Shown: piece by piece, positions 1-5,730 of the stretch
How the letters are laid out: the number at the start of each line of letters is the position of its first letter
How positions within the stretch are numbered: the first letter of the stretch is position 1
From: Pseudomonadota bacterium
Lineage (GTDB): Bacteria; Pseudomonadota; Gammaproteobacteria; Burkholderiales; Burkholderiaceae_C
Direction: 5' to 3'
NCBI GenBank assembly: GCA_023418355.1
Contig: JAEZZU010000025.1
Location: 1-9,064 of the forward strand
Length of the DNA: 9,064 nt
The notes under the pieces: generated by a model
Seen by the model: only the letters and a program-made list of their open reading frames with translations
Told to the model about the DNA's origin: nothing
The model's database searches: none
Translations under genes and position numbers: made by a program

Positions 1-111
1 ATCTTTGACCACCACGGCCCCCACGGGCACTTCGCCCGCAGCCGCAGCTTGCTGCGCCAGTTGCAGCGCGTGGCGCATCCAGTGTTCGTGGTCAGAAAAG
101 GCAATCGTCAT
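1..111 (-). CDS. tadA: tRNA adenosine(34) deaminase TadA, N-terminal fragment (cut by window edge)
   Basis: TadA converts the wobble adenosine 34 of tRNA-Arg(ACG) to inosine in the cytoplasm. Reading the minus strand from the ATG at 111 gives 37 codons that run off the window. The visible part contains W-M-R-H-A-L-Q-L-A-Q-Q-A and then the family hallmark GEVPVGAVVV (residues 27-36), the first helix and first strand of the deaminase fold. The zinc-binding HAE and PCxxC motifs would lie beyond the edge and are not seen. The start is fixed by an in-frame TAA at 121-123. Only a weak purine stretch (AGAGAT) precedes it, about 12 bases upstream. The gene follows gltS on the same strand after a 42-base gap with no clear terminator, so read-through from gltS is possible. 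Identity rests on the N-terminal motif only. Confidence 0.88.
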   Translation of the reverse strand, partial: MTIAFSDHEHWMRHALQLAQQAAAAGEVPVGAVVVKD

Positions 112-153
112 GGGCCGGAATTATCTCTGCCCGTCATGGCCCTCTTGTTTCCA

Positions 154-1368
154 TCAGCTCAAGAACTTGAGAAAGAACTGAATGAACACCGCATTCAGGA
201 TGTCAATGAAAAAGGCCCCCACCATGGGCACGATGAGGAATGCCTTGTACGACGAGCCGTACTGGTTGGTGATGGCCTGCATGTTTGCCACCGCCGTGGG
301 CGTGGCCCCCATGCCGAAGCCGCAATTGCCGGCGCAGAGCACGGCAGCGTCATAGTCCTTGCCCATCACGCGGAAAGTCACAAAAGCCACATACAGCAGC
401 AGCACCAGCGTCTGCACGGCCAGAATCACCACCAGCGGGCCTGCCAGATCGGCCAGCTCCCACAGCTTGAGTGACAGCAACGCAATGGCCAGATAAATCG
501 ACAGCGAGGCATTGCCAAACACATCGATCGCCCGGTCAAACACCTCAAAGCGGAACACATAGTCCAGCATATTGCGGATGATCACCCCGCCGCCCAGTGC
601 CCAGACAAAGGTCGGCAGCTTGAAGCTGGACTCGGCTGTCAGCTCGGTCATGAACTGTGCAAATGCCAGACAGCCTGCAAACAGAGCGAGGGTCTCCACC
701 GCTGCTTCGGCCGTAATCAGGCGGTTTTTGTGGGGCGATGAGAAATTGGGCATGGCCGACTCATCACTGTCACCGTTGCCATCTGCCACCGGGCCGCGCA
801 GGCCGTTGCGACGAATCAGCCACTTGGCCAGCGGGCCACCGACCAGGCCACCAATCACCAGACCAAAGGTGGCACAGGCAATGCCCAGCGTGACCGCGCC
901 TTTGACGCCATGTTCATGCTCCAGCACTGCACCCCATGCGCCAGCCGTACCATGGCCGCCCAGCAAGGTGATGGAGCCAGCCACCAGCCCAATCAGCGGA
1001 TCCAGCCCCAGCAGCTTGGCCATGCTGATGCCCACGGTGTTCTGCACACCGATGTAGACCACAATGACCAACAAAAACAGGAGCAAGGCGCGCCCGCCTG
1101 CCTTGAGTTTGGAGAAATTGGCACTCAGGCCAATAGAAGAGAAAAACACCAGCATGAAGGCGTTCTGCAGCTCTGCGTCAAAACTGACACGAAAACCTGT
1201 GAATTCATAAATCCCGAAGCACACCAGTGCCGCCACCAGGCCACCCGCCACAGGCTCCGGAATATTGAAGTTGTTCAGCAGCGGTACTTTGCGCACCAGA
1301 AAGCTGCCGATGATGAGCACCACTGCTGCACAGATCAGGGTGTAGTAAGCGCTGAATTCAAGAGCCAT
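154..1368 (-). CDS. gltS: Sodium/glutamate symporter GltS
   Basis: GltS imports glutamate coupled to sodium across the inner membrane. The protein is 404 residues, close to the roughly 400 usual for the family, and is hydrophobic throughout with two halves. Family signatures are clear: NIPEPVAGGL (residues 35-44), GGHGTAGAWG (137-146), and GNCGFGMGATPTAVANM (347-363). The last two are the glycine-rich re-entrant loop motifs of the two inverted repeats and are expected to line the substrate and sodium path. A charged, Ser/Asn-rich stretch at about residues 186-216 (RRNGL to HKNRL) separates the halves and is probably the central cytoplasmic loop. The ATG at 1368 is the only reasonable start. 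The best Shine-Dalgarno match, AAGGTG at 1386-1391, lies 17 bases upstream, which is unusually far. gltS is divergent from rlhA and is followed by tadA. Confidence 0.95.
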   Translation of the reverse strand: MALEFSAYYTLICAAVVLIIGSFLVRKVPLLNNFNIPEPVAGGLVAALVCFGIYEFTGFRVSFDAELQNAFMLVFFSSIGLSANFSKLKAGGRALLLFLLVIVVYIGVQNTVGISMAKLLGLDPLIGLVAGSITLLGGHGTAGAWGAVLEHEHGVKGAVTLGIACATFGLVIGGLVGGPLAKWLIRRNGLRGPVADGNGDSDESAMPNFSSPHKNRLITAEAAVETLALFAGCLAFAQFMTELTAESSFKLPTFVWALGGGVIIRNMLDYVFRFEVFDRAIDVFGNASLSIYLAIALLSLKLWELADLAGPLVVILAVQTLVLLLYVAFVTFRVMGKDYDAAVLCAGNCGFGMGATPTAVANMQAITNQYGSSYKAFLIVPMVGAFFIDILNAVFIQFFLKFLS

Positions 1369-1413
1369 AGAAGAAATAGGAAAGCACCTTAGAGCAGGTC
1401 ACTGTACCCTGCC

Positions 1414-1442
1414 AATAAAGCGGCGCGCTAGCTATAGGACAA
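1414..1442 (-). promoter_or_regulatory. Candidate sigma-70 promoter for gltS
   Basis: On the minus strand, TTGTCC (1442-1437) and TTTATT (1419-1414) are separated by exactly 17 bases. Each matches four of six consensus positions. Transcription would start near 1407 and leave a leader of about 39 bases before the gltS ATG. This is a pattern match only; other weak boxes exist in the gap. Confidence 0.33.
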
Positions 1443-1513
1443 GATCGACAGGCGCTGTTGGGCCGCTGTCAGCAACACCACCCGACAGCCTCACTTCACA
1501 ATACCCCCCATTC

Positions 1514-1542
1514 CCCACACAGCCACGCGGCGCACGGATAAT
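1514..1542 (+). promoter_or_regulatory. Candidate promoter of rlhA with very short leader
   Basis: GATAAT at 1537-1542 matches the -10 consensus at five of six positions. The hexamer 17 bases upstream, CCCACA (1514-1519), matches only three of six. A start about 7 bases past the -10 box would fall at about 1549, directly before the ATG at 1552. Alternatively, TTCACA (1495-1500) is a good -35 box but has no acceptable -10 partner. Weak evidence. Confidence 0.3.
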
Positions 1543-1551
1543 TCGGCCCCT

Positions 1552-3555
1552 ATGTCTCTATTGCCTCATCAACTCGAACTTCTCTCCCCTGCCCGTAACG
1601 CCGACATCGGCATTGAGGCAGTGAACCACGGTGCAGACGCTGTGTACATCGGCGGCCCCGGATTTGGCGCACGCGCCACAGCAGGCAATGAGACGCGGGA
1701 TCTGGAACGCCTCGTCAAGCACGCGCACCGCTTTGGCAGCCGCATTTTCATCACGCTCAACACCATCCTGCGCGACGACGAGCTGGAAGGCGCTCGCAAG
1801 ATGGCCTGGGACATGTACAACATCGGCGCCGATGCGCTGATCATCCAGGACATGGGCCTGCTGGAGCTGGACCTGCCCCCTATCCAGCTGCATGCCTCTA
1901 CCCAGAACGACATTCGCACACCCGAGAAGGCCAAATTCCTGCAGGACGTGGGCCTGTCCCAGATCGTGCTGGCGCGCGAGCTGGACCTCAAGCAAATCAA
2001 GGCCGTGCACGACGTGCTGGACCCCGGCACCACCATTGAATACTTCATCCACGGCGCGCTGTGCGTGGCGTATTCTGGCCAGTGCTTTATCAGCCACGCC
2101 CACACGGGCCGCAGCGCCAACCGTGGCGACTGCAACCAGGCCTGCCGCCTGCCCTACGAGGTGCTGGACGCCAACGGCCGCATCATTGCGCACGAAAAGC
2201 ACGTGCTGTCCATGAAGGACAACAACCAGTCCGACAACCTACGCGCGCTGATCGACGCCGGTGTGCGCAGCTTCAAGATTGAAGGCCGCTACAAGGACAT
2301 GGCCTACGTGAAGAACATCACGGCCCACTACCGCAAGCTGCTGGACGAAATCATCGAAGAGCGCGAAGTCTCGGACTACCCGCTGGCACGCTCGTCCTCG
2401 GGCAGCACCACCTTTACCTTCACCCCAGACCCTGACCAGAACTTCAACCGCGAGTTCACGGACTACTTTGTCAATGGCCGCAAGCAGGACATCGGTGCCT
2501 TTGACACGCCCAAGACACCCGGCCGCGCCGTTGGCTGGGTCACACAGGTGGGCGACAAGTGGTTTGAATTTGAGAGCAATGACAAGGCCGCCATCTTCAA
2601 CAACGGCGATGGCCTGTGCTACTACGACCTGCAAAAGGAACTGGTGGGCGTACACATCAACCGTGCCGAGTGCGTGAACGCCAAGAAGGGCATCTGGCGC
2701 GTGTTCCCCAAAGACCCGATTGCCGGCTTCAAGGACCTGCGCAAGGGCCTGGAGATCAACCGCAACCGCGACATGAACTGGGTGCGCATGCTCGAGAAAA
2801 AATCGAGCGACCGCCGCATTGGCCTGTGGGCCGAGTTCAAGGAAACCGCTGACGGCTTTGCGCTGACGCTGACCGATGAAGACGGCTTTGTGGGCAGCGC
2901 TGCCATTGCGCAGGAACACCAGGCGGCAACGGATGCTTCCAAAGCCGAAGCCACGCTGCGCGAACAGCTGGGCCGCTTTGGTGCCACCATCTTCTCGGTG
3001 CATGACATTTCCCTGAACCTGAGCCAGCCCTGGTTTGTGCCCGCATCGGCCCTAAACCAGCTGCGCCGCGATGCCGTGGCTGCGCTGGAACAGGCCCGTG
3101 CGGACGGCTTTGTGCGCCTGCCCCGCGCCAAGCCGGTGGAGCCACCTGTGCCCTTCCCGGAAGAGACGCTGACGTACCTTGCCAACGTCTACAACCACAA
3201 GGCGCACGACTTCTACATGAAGCACGGCGTGAAGGTGATTGACGCAGCCTACGAGAGCAAGGAAGAGCTGGGCGAAGTCTCGCTCATGATCACCAAGCAC
3301 TGCGTGCGTTTCTCCATGAGCCTGTGCCCCAAGCAGGCCAAGGGCGTGATTGGCGTCAAGGGCACCATCAAGGCCGAGCCGCTGCAGCTCATCAACGGCA
3401 AGGAAAAGCTCACACTGCGCTTTGACTGCAAGCCTTGCGAAATGCATGTGGTGGGCAAGATGAAGCAGTCGGTCTTAAATCAGCATGCCAAGGAGATGAA
3501 AGAGTTCCCCATGCAGTTCTATCGCACCCGCCCTGCGGCACAGCCCAAGGCATAA
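1552..3555 (+). CDS. rlhA: 23S rRNA 5-hydroxycytidine synthase RlhA (peptidase U32 family, YdcP-type)
   Basis: RlhA is required for 5-hydroxycytidine at position 2501 of 23S rRNA. The family was once annotated as a U32 collagenase-like peptidase. The 667-residue product is close to the E. coli protein (about 653) and colinear with it: LELLSPARNA near the start, HGADAVYIGGPGFGAR (residues 26-41), LHASTQNDIRT (113-123), and RSFKIEGRYKDM near 240-250. The U32 signature is present as E-Y-F-I-H-G-A-L-C-V-A-Y-S-G-Q-C-F-I-S (163-181), with Cys171 and Cys178 followed by Cys194 and Cys198. These are candidate iron-sulfur ligands by analogy with the related hydroxylase TrhP. A central DUF3656-like part follows. 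A second Cys set lies at the C terminus: Cys584, Cys592, Cys626 and Cys629 (KHC...LCPKQ, then DCKPCEMH). There is no real Shine-Dalgarno sequence: GGATAA (1536-1541) is the only purine stretch. The gene stands alone and converges on umuC. Confidence 0.93.
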   Translation: MSLLPHQLELLSPARNADIGIEAVNHGADAVYIGGPGFGARATAGNETRDLERLVKHAHRFGSRIFITLNTILRDDELEGARKMAWDMYNIGADALIIQDMGLLELDLPPIQLHASTQNDIRTPEKAKFLQDVGLSQIVLARELDLKQIKAVHDVLDPGTTIEYFIHGALCVAYSGQCFISHAHTGRSANRGDCNQACRLPYEVLDANGRIIAHEKHVLSMKDNNQSDNLRALIDAGVRSFKIEGRYKDMAYVKNITAHYRKLLDEIIEEREVSDYPLARSSSGSTTFTFTPDPDQNFNREFTDYFVNGRKQDIGAFDTPKTPGRAVGWVTQVGDKWFEFESNDKAAIFNNGDGLCYYDLQKELVGVHINRAECVNAKKGIWRVFPKDPIAGFKDLRKGLEINRNRDMNWVRMLEKKSSDRRIGLWAEFKETADGFALTLTDEDGFVGSAAIAQEHQAATDASKAEATLREQLGRFGATIFSVHDISLNLSQPWFVPASALNQLRRDAVAALEQARADGFVRLPRAKPVEPPVPFPEETLTYLANVYNHKAHDFYMKHGVKVIDAAYESKEELGEVSLMITKHCVRFSMSLCPKQAKGVIGVKGTIKAEPLQLINGKEKLTLRFDCKPCEMHVVGKMKQSVLNQHAKEMKEFPMQFYRTRPAAQPKA

Positions 3556-3560
3556 GCCCG

Positions 3561-3598
3561 AAAAATCCCCCCGCATGCTGCCGTAATGCATCGGGGGG
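3561..3598 (-). terminator. Intrinsic terminator downstream of umuC (minus strand)
   Basis: On the minus strand, CCCCCCGATGC (starting at 3598) pairs with GCAT-G-CGGGGGG (ending at 3567): an 11-bp stem with a single-base bulge and a loop of about 9 bases, followed at once by ATTTTT (3566-3561). Read on the plus strand the same stem has no T tract after it, so it suits the umuDC transcript rather than rlhA, although the hairpin may also protect the rlhA 3' end. It lies about 120 bases past the umuC stop. Confidence 0.72.
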
Positions 3599-3599
3599 C

Positions 3600-3618
3600 G
3601 CCATCAGCACTTGATGGC
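3600..3618. repeat. Short perfect hairpin beside the umuC/rlhA terminator
   Basis: GCCATCA (3600-3606), loop GCACT, TGATGGC (3612-3618) form a perfect 7-bp stem one base away from the GC-rich terminator stem. Neither side carries a T tract. It would come after the first hairpin for rlhA transcripts and before it for umuC transcripts, making a tandem hairpin in the convergent gap. No function is established. Confidence 0.5.
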
Positions 3619-3719
3619 ACGCAGATAACTAAAGCCACAGAAAGCCCACGCGGCGATCTGCGCCACAGGCGGTTGGCGTGTTCAGCCGTGCAAGATAGCT
3701 GCATGCAAGCGGCTTTCGA

Positions 3720-5015
3720 TCAGCACTTGCACACCGGCACCTCATCCAGCCGGGTGGTATAGCGTGGTGTGCGGTGGGCCTGCTTCATGCGCCAGCTGCC
3801 ATCATCGCTGCCGGCCTGGCCCGTGCTGCCCACATGGATCATGTGCTTGCCCCAGCGCTGGTTAATCGCATCCAGCGTCTGCATCAGCGCACTGCGCCCA
3901 TGCGCCTGCCCCGGGCCAAACAGCGCAGCCTGCTGCTGGTGGGCAGGACTGAGATCCTGCAAGATCACCCCCGCCTTGATGAGCTGGTAGCCCGGCGCAT
4001 AGATGGAACGCATGCCACGCACGGCAGCCTCTACCAGCCGTGCTGTATCCGACGCAGGTGGCTCCAGCTGCACTTGCGCACTACGGTAAAAGCGTGGCCC
4101 CGGGCGATGTGGTGAGGTATGGGCAAACACATGCAGCTGTCCAGCCAGCAGGCCCTGGCTGCGCAGCTTGGTGGCGGCACTGGCCGCAAACGCGCTCACA
4201 GCTTCCAGCAGGGGTGGCAAATCCGTCACCGACTGGCCAAAGCTGCGTGTGCAGGCCACCTGCTGCCGGGGCTGCGGCTGCAAGTCCAGCGCCATGCAGG
4301 CCATGCCGTTGAGCTCCAGTACCGTACGTTCCAGCACCACGCCAAAGTGCTTGCGCACCAGTGCTGGCGGCATGGCAGCCAGATCCTGTGCCGTGTGAAT
4401 ACCCATGGCCTGCAGGCGCTTGACCAGCCTGCGGCCTACGCCCCAGACATCCCCCACCGCTGTGGCTTGCAGCACGTGCTGCAGCTTTCCTGCACCCAGC
4501 TCGGCCAGATTGCACACGCGCATCAGTTCGGACGGGTAGCTGCCAGGCTTGCGCTCCGCCTCCTTGGCCACATGGTTGGCCAGTTTGGCCAGCGTCTTGG
4601 TGGGCGCAATGCCTACGCAACAGGCAATACCAATGCCGCGACCAATGCGCTCGCGAATGGCCCAGGCCCGGCGCGTAATGTCGCGCACGCCATGCAGGTC
4701 GATAAAGCATTCGTCAATGCTGTAGACCTCCTGCTGCGGCCCCATGCCTGCAGCCAGACTCATCATGCGGTCGGACATGTCGCCGTACAGCGCAAAATTG
4801 GCGCTCAGCGCCACCAGCTGCCCCGCATCCACCAGATGCCGTACCTGAAAAAAAGGCACGCCCATGCGTATGCCCAGCGCCTTGGCTTCTTCAGAGCGAG
4901 AGATCACACAGCCATCGTTGTTGGACAGCACCACCACGGCCTGCCCCTTGAGCGCAGGCTGAAACACCCGCTCGCAGCTCACATAAAAATTGTTTCCATC
5001 CAGCAGCGCATACAT
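3720..5015 (-). CDS. umuC: DNA polymerase V catalytic subunit UmuC (Y-family, translesion)
   Basis: UmuC is the catalytic subunit of the SOS-induced translesion polymerase, acting with two copies of processed UmuD. The product is 431 residues (E. coli about 422). The ATG at 5015 starts MYALLDGNNFYVSCERVF. Upstream in-frame codons overlap umuD and are rejected, because GGAGGTGG (5028-5021) sits 8 bases before this ATG. Catalytic acidic residues are Asp6 (LLDGNNFY) and Asp101-Glu102 (YSIDECFIDL), the same positions as in E. coli. Other Y-family motifs are SNNDGCVISRS (31-41), LSANFALYGDMS (70-81), CVGIAPTKTLAKLANHVAK (133-151) and the HhH-type VGDVWGVGRRLVKRL (187-201). A little-finger domain follows. 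QAALF (362-366) fits the sliding-clamp binding pentapeptide, and the C terminus ends with the SPRYTT-like stretch TPRYTTRLDEVPVCK. The gene looks intact. A run of seven T at codons 54-56 is a possible slippage site. Confidence 0.96.
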   Translation of the reverse strand: MYALLDGNNFYVSCERVFQPALKGQAVVVLSNNDGCVISRSEEAKALGIRMGVPFFQVRHLVDAGQLVALSANFALYGDMSDRMMSLAAGMGPQQEVYSIDECFIDLHGVRDITRRAWAIRERIGRGIGIACCVGIAPTKTLAKLANHVAKEAERKPGSYPSELMRVCNLAELGAGKLQHVLQATAVGDVWGVGRRLVKRLQAMGIHTAQDLAAMPPALVRKHFGVVLERTVLELNGMACMALDLQPQPRQQVACTRSFGQSVTDLPPLLEAVSAFAASAATKLRSQGLLAGQLHVFAHTSPHRPGPRFYRSAQVQLEPPASDTARLVEAAVRGMRSIYAPGYQLIKAGVILQDLSPAHQQQAALFGPGQAHGRSALMQTLDAINQRWGKHMIHVGSTGQAGSDDGSWRMKQAHRTPRYTTRLDEVPVCKC

Positions 5016-5017
5016 GG

Positions 5018-5473
5018 CTACCACCTCCGGTGCCGTGTGATGCTGCTGGTCACCACACCCCAGATCGTCAGGTGCTGGCCTTCCTGCAGGCAGATGTCCG
5101 GATAAGCCGGATTGGCCGCGCACAGTCTGGGTAAGCCATCGCACAGCTGCAGGCGCTTGCAGGTGAACTCCCCATCCACCTCTGCCACCACGATATCGCC
5201 ATGGGCGGGGCGCAGCACGCGGTCCACCACCAGCAGATCACCATCCAGAATGCCTGCATCACGCATGCTGTCACCCGCCACCCGCAGGATGAAAGTGCAC
5301 TGCGGATGCAGCACCAGCTCCTGCGCCAGGTCCACACGGGCATGCGTGACATCGTCCGCAGGGCTGGGAAAACCTGCGCGCACATGGCTGCTTGCCTGCG
5401 GCAGGCACATGGGGCTGGCTTGCACAGGCATGGGAGCGGAAAAATCGGGCGACTTCATGGTGGGCTTGAACAT
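5018..5473 (-). CDS. umuD: SOS mutagenesis protein UmuD (autoproteolytic subunit of polymerase V)
   Basis: UmuD is a LexA-like protein that cleaves itself on RecA filaments; the product UmuD' joins UmuC. From the ATG at 5473 the protein is 151 residues (E. coli 139). The scissile bond is most likely Ala33-Gly34 in RAGFPSPADD. The nucleophile is Ser69 (AGDSM) and the base Lys106 (GEFTCKRL). Their spacing of 37 residues equals that of E. coli Ser60/Lys97. HGDIVVAEVDGEF (91-103) is the typical S24 core. Longer ORF starts up to 5521 are rejected because they lie inside the promoter and LexA box. A second in-frame ATG at 5458 (MKSPDF) would give 146 residues. Neither start has a strong Shine-Dalgarno; GAAGA precedes 5473. 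The stop codon is two bases from the umuC ATG, so the two genes are translated from one message and are probably coupled. Confidence 0.95.
   Translation of the reverse strand: MFKPTMKSPDFSAPMPVQASPMCLPQASSHVRAGFPSPADDVTHARVDLAQELVLHPQCTFILRVAGDSMRDAGILDGDLLVVDRVLRPAHGDIVVAEVDGEFTCKRLQLCDGLPRLCAANPAYPDICLQEGQHLTIWGVVTSSITRHRRW
5021..5028 (-). promoter_or_regulatory. Shine-Dalgarno of umuC inside the end of umuD
   Basis: GGAGGTGG on the minus strand lies 8 bases (from the GGAGG core) before the umuC ATG at 5015 and fixes that start over the longer in-frame ORF. The same bases encode the last residues of UmuD (R-R-W) and lead straight into its TAG stop, so the two genes share this sequence. Confidence 0.85.
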
Positions 5474-5489
5474 AGCGTCTTCAAGCAGA

Positions 5490-5509
5490 GACTGTACATG
5501 CATACAGTA
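5490..5509 (-). promoter_or_regulatory. LexA (SOS) box controlling umuDC
   Basis: On the minus strand the 20 bases TACTGTATGCATGTACAGTC contain CTGT and ACAG half sites eight bases apart (core 5492-5507), with a perfectly palindromic core. This matches the E. coli-type LexA consensus TACTGTATATATATACAGTA closely. It lies 17 bases upstream of the umuD ATG (5473) and covers the spacer and -10 region of the promoter, so bound LexA would block RNA polymerase. It marks umuDC as a DNA-damage-induced operon. Confidence 0.93.
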
Positions 5510-5521
5510 TTTCTCTGTCAA
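5493..5521 (-). promoter_or_regulatory. umuDC sigma-70 promoter
   Basis: A perfect -35 box TTGACA (5521-5516) is followed, after 17 bases, by TGTACA (5498-5493), which matches three of six -10 positions and lies inside the LexA box. Expected start is near 5487, giving a leader of roughly 14 bases before the umuD ATG at 5473. The exact -10 assignment is less certain than the -35. Confidence 0.7.
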
Positions 5522-5545
5522 GCACTGCAGTATCCACCGGAGTCT

Positions 5546-5563
5546 GGCTGAAAAATATCAGCC
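5546..5563. repeat. Small hairpin next to the intergenic repeat
   Basis: GGCTGA (5546-5551), loop AAAATA, TCAGCC (5558-5563) form a perfect 6-bp stem. It overlaps a second short palindrome, GCCAA-A-TTGGC (5561-5571), and directly precedes repeat copy A. Lies between the umuDC promoter and the next gene; function unknown. Confidence 0.4.
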
Positions 5564-5570
5564 AAATTGG

Positions 5571-5614
5571 CCTCCAGCGCCCATGTATCAAGCGCTTACA
5601 GCTATCAAAAACGA
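5571..5614. repeat. Intergenic palindromic repeat, copy A
   Basis: This 44-base segment matches 6313-6356 at 35 of 44 positions without gaps. The shared parts are TCCAGCGC, CAAGCGCT, AGCTAT and AAAAA. Here the central palindrome is decayed (CCAGCGC against AGCGCTTA), so its hairpin is weaker than in copy B. It lies between umuD and the DUF4124-type gene. I recall similar CAGCGCTT/AAGCGCTG elements as frequent between genes of Comamonadaceae; that part is memory, not computed. Confidence 0.7.
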
Positions 5615-5668
5615 TAAATCACTGCCCTGCCTGCTTCTTGCCGACCATCAAGCGCTGGATAGACAGCG

Positions 5669-5697
5669 CTGACGAGGACACACACGCTTCTTATGAT
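5669..5697 (+). promoter_or_regulatory. Candidate promoter of the DUF4124-type gene
   Basis: CTGACG (5669-5674, four of six matches to TTGACA) and TATGAT (5692-5697, five of six matches to TATAAT) are spaced by exactly 17 bases. Transcription from about 5704 would leave a leader of about 27 bases carrying the Shine-Dalgarno GAGGAG (5718-5723) and the ATG at 5731. The arrangement is coherent with the chosen gene start. Confidence 0.55.
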
Positions 5698-5730
5698 TTG
5701 CTGATCACAGGCACCAAGAGGAGATCCCCC

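Noticed and set aside
160..175. Palindrome CTCAAGAACTTGAG at the end of gltS as a terminator
   Set aside because: It is part of the last gltS codons, the loop would be only two bases, and no T run follows.
2239..3003. 254-residue minus-strand ORF inside rlhA
   Set aside because: Val/Ala/His-rich shadow of a highly conserved gene, without any motif or ribosome site.
4119..5105. 328-residue plus-strand ORF antisense to umuC
   Set aside because: Composition rich in His, Gln and Ala, typical of the reverse complement of a GC-rich gene. It overlaps a fully convincing umuC and has no recognisable motif.
5016..5144. 43-residue N-terminal extension of umuC
   Set aside because: It would lie inside the umuD coding region in another frame; the strong Shine-Dalgarno at 5021-5028 and family alignment fix the start at 5015.
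5474..5521. 16-residue N-terminal extension of UmuD
   Set aside because: These codons fall in the -35 box, the LexA box and the expected start site, so they would not be in the transcript.
5638..5730. 31-residue N-terminal extension of the DUF4124-type protein
   Set aside because: It would bury the signal peptide, has no Shine-Dalgarno, and overlaps the candidate promoter. GAGGAG supports the ATG at 5731.
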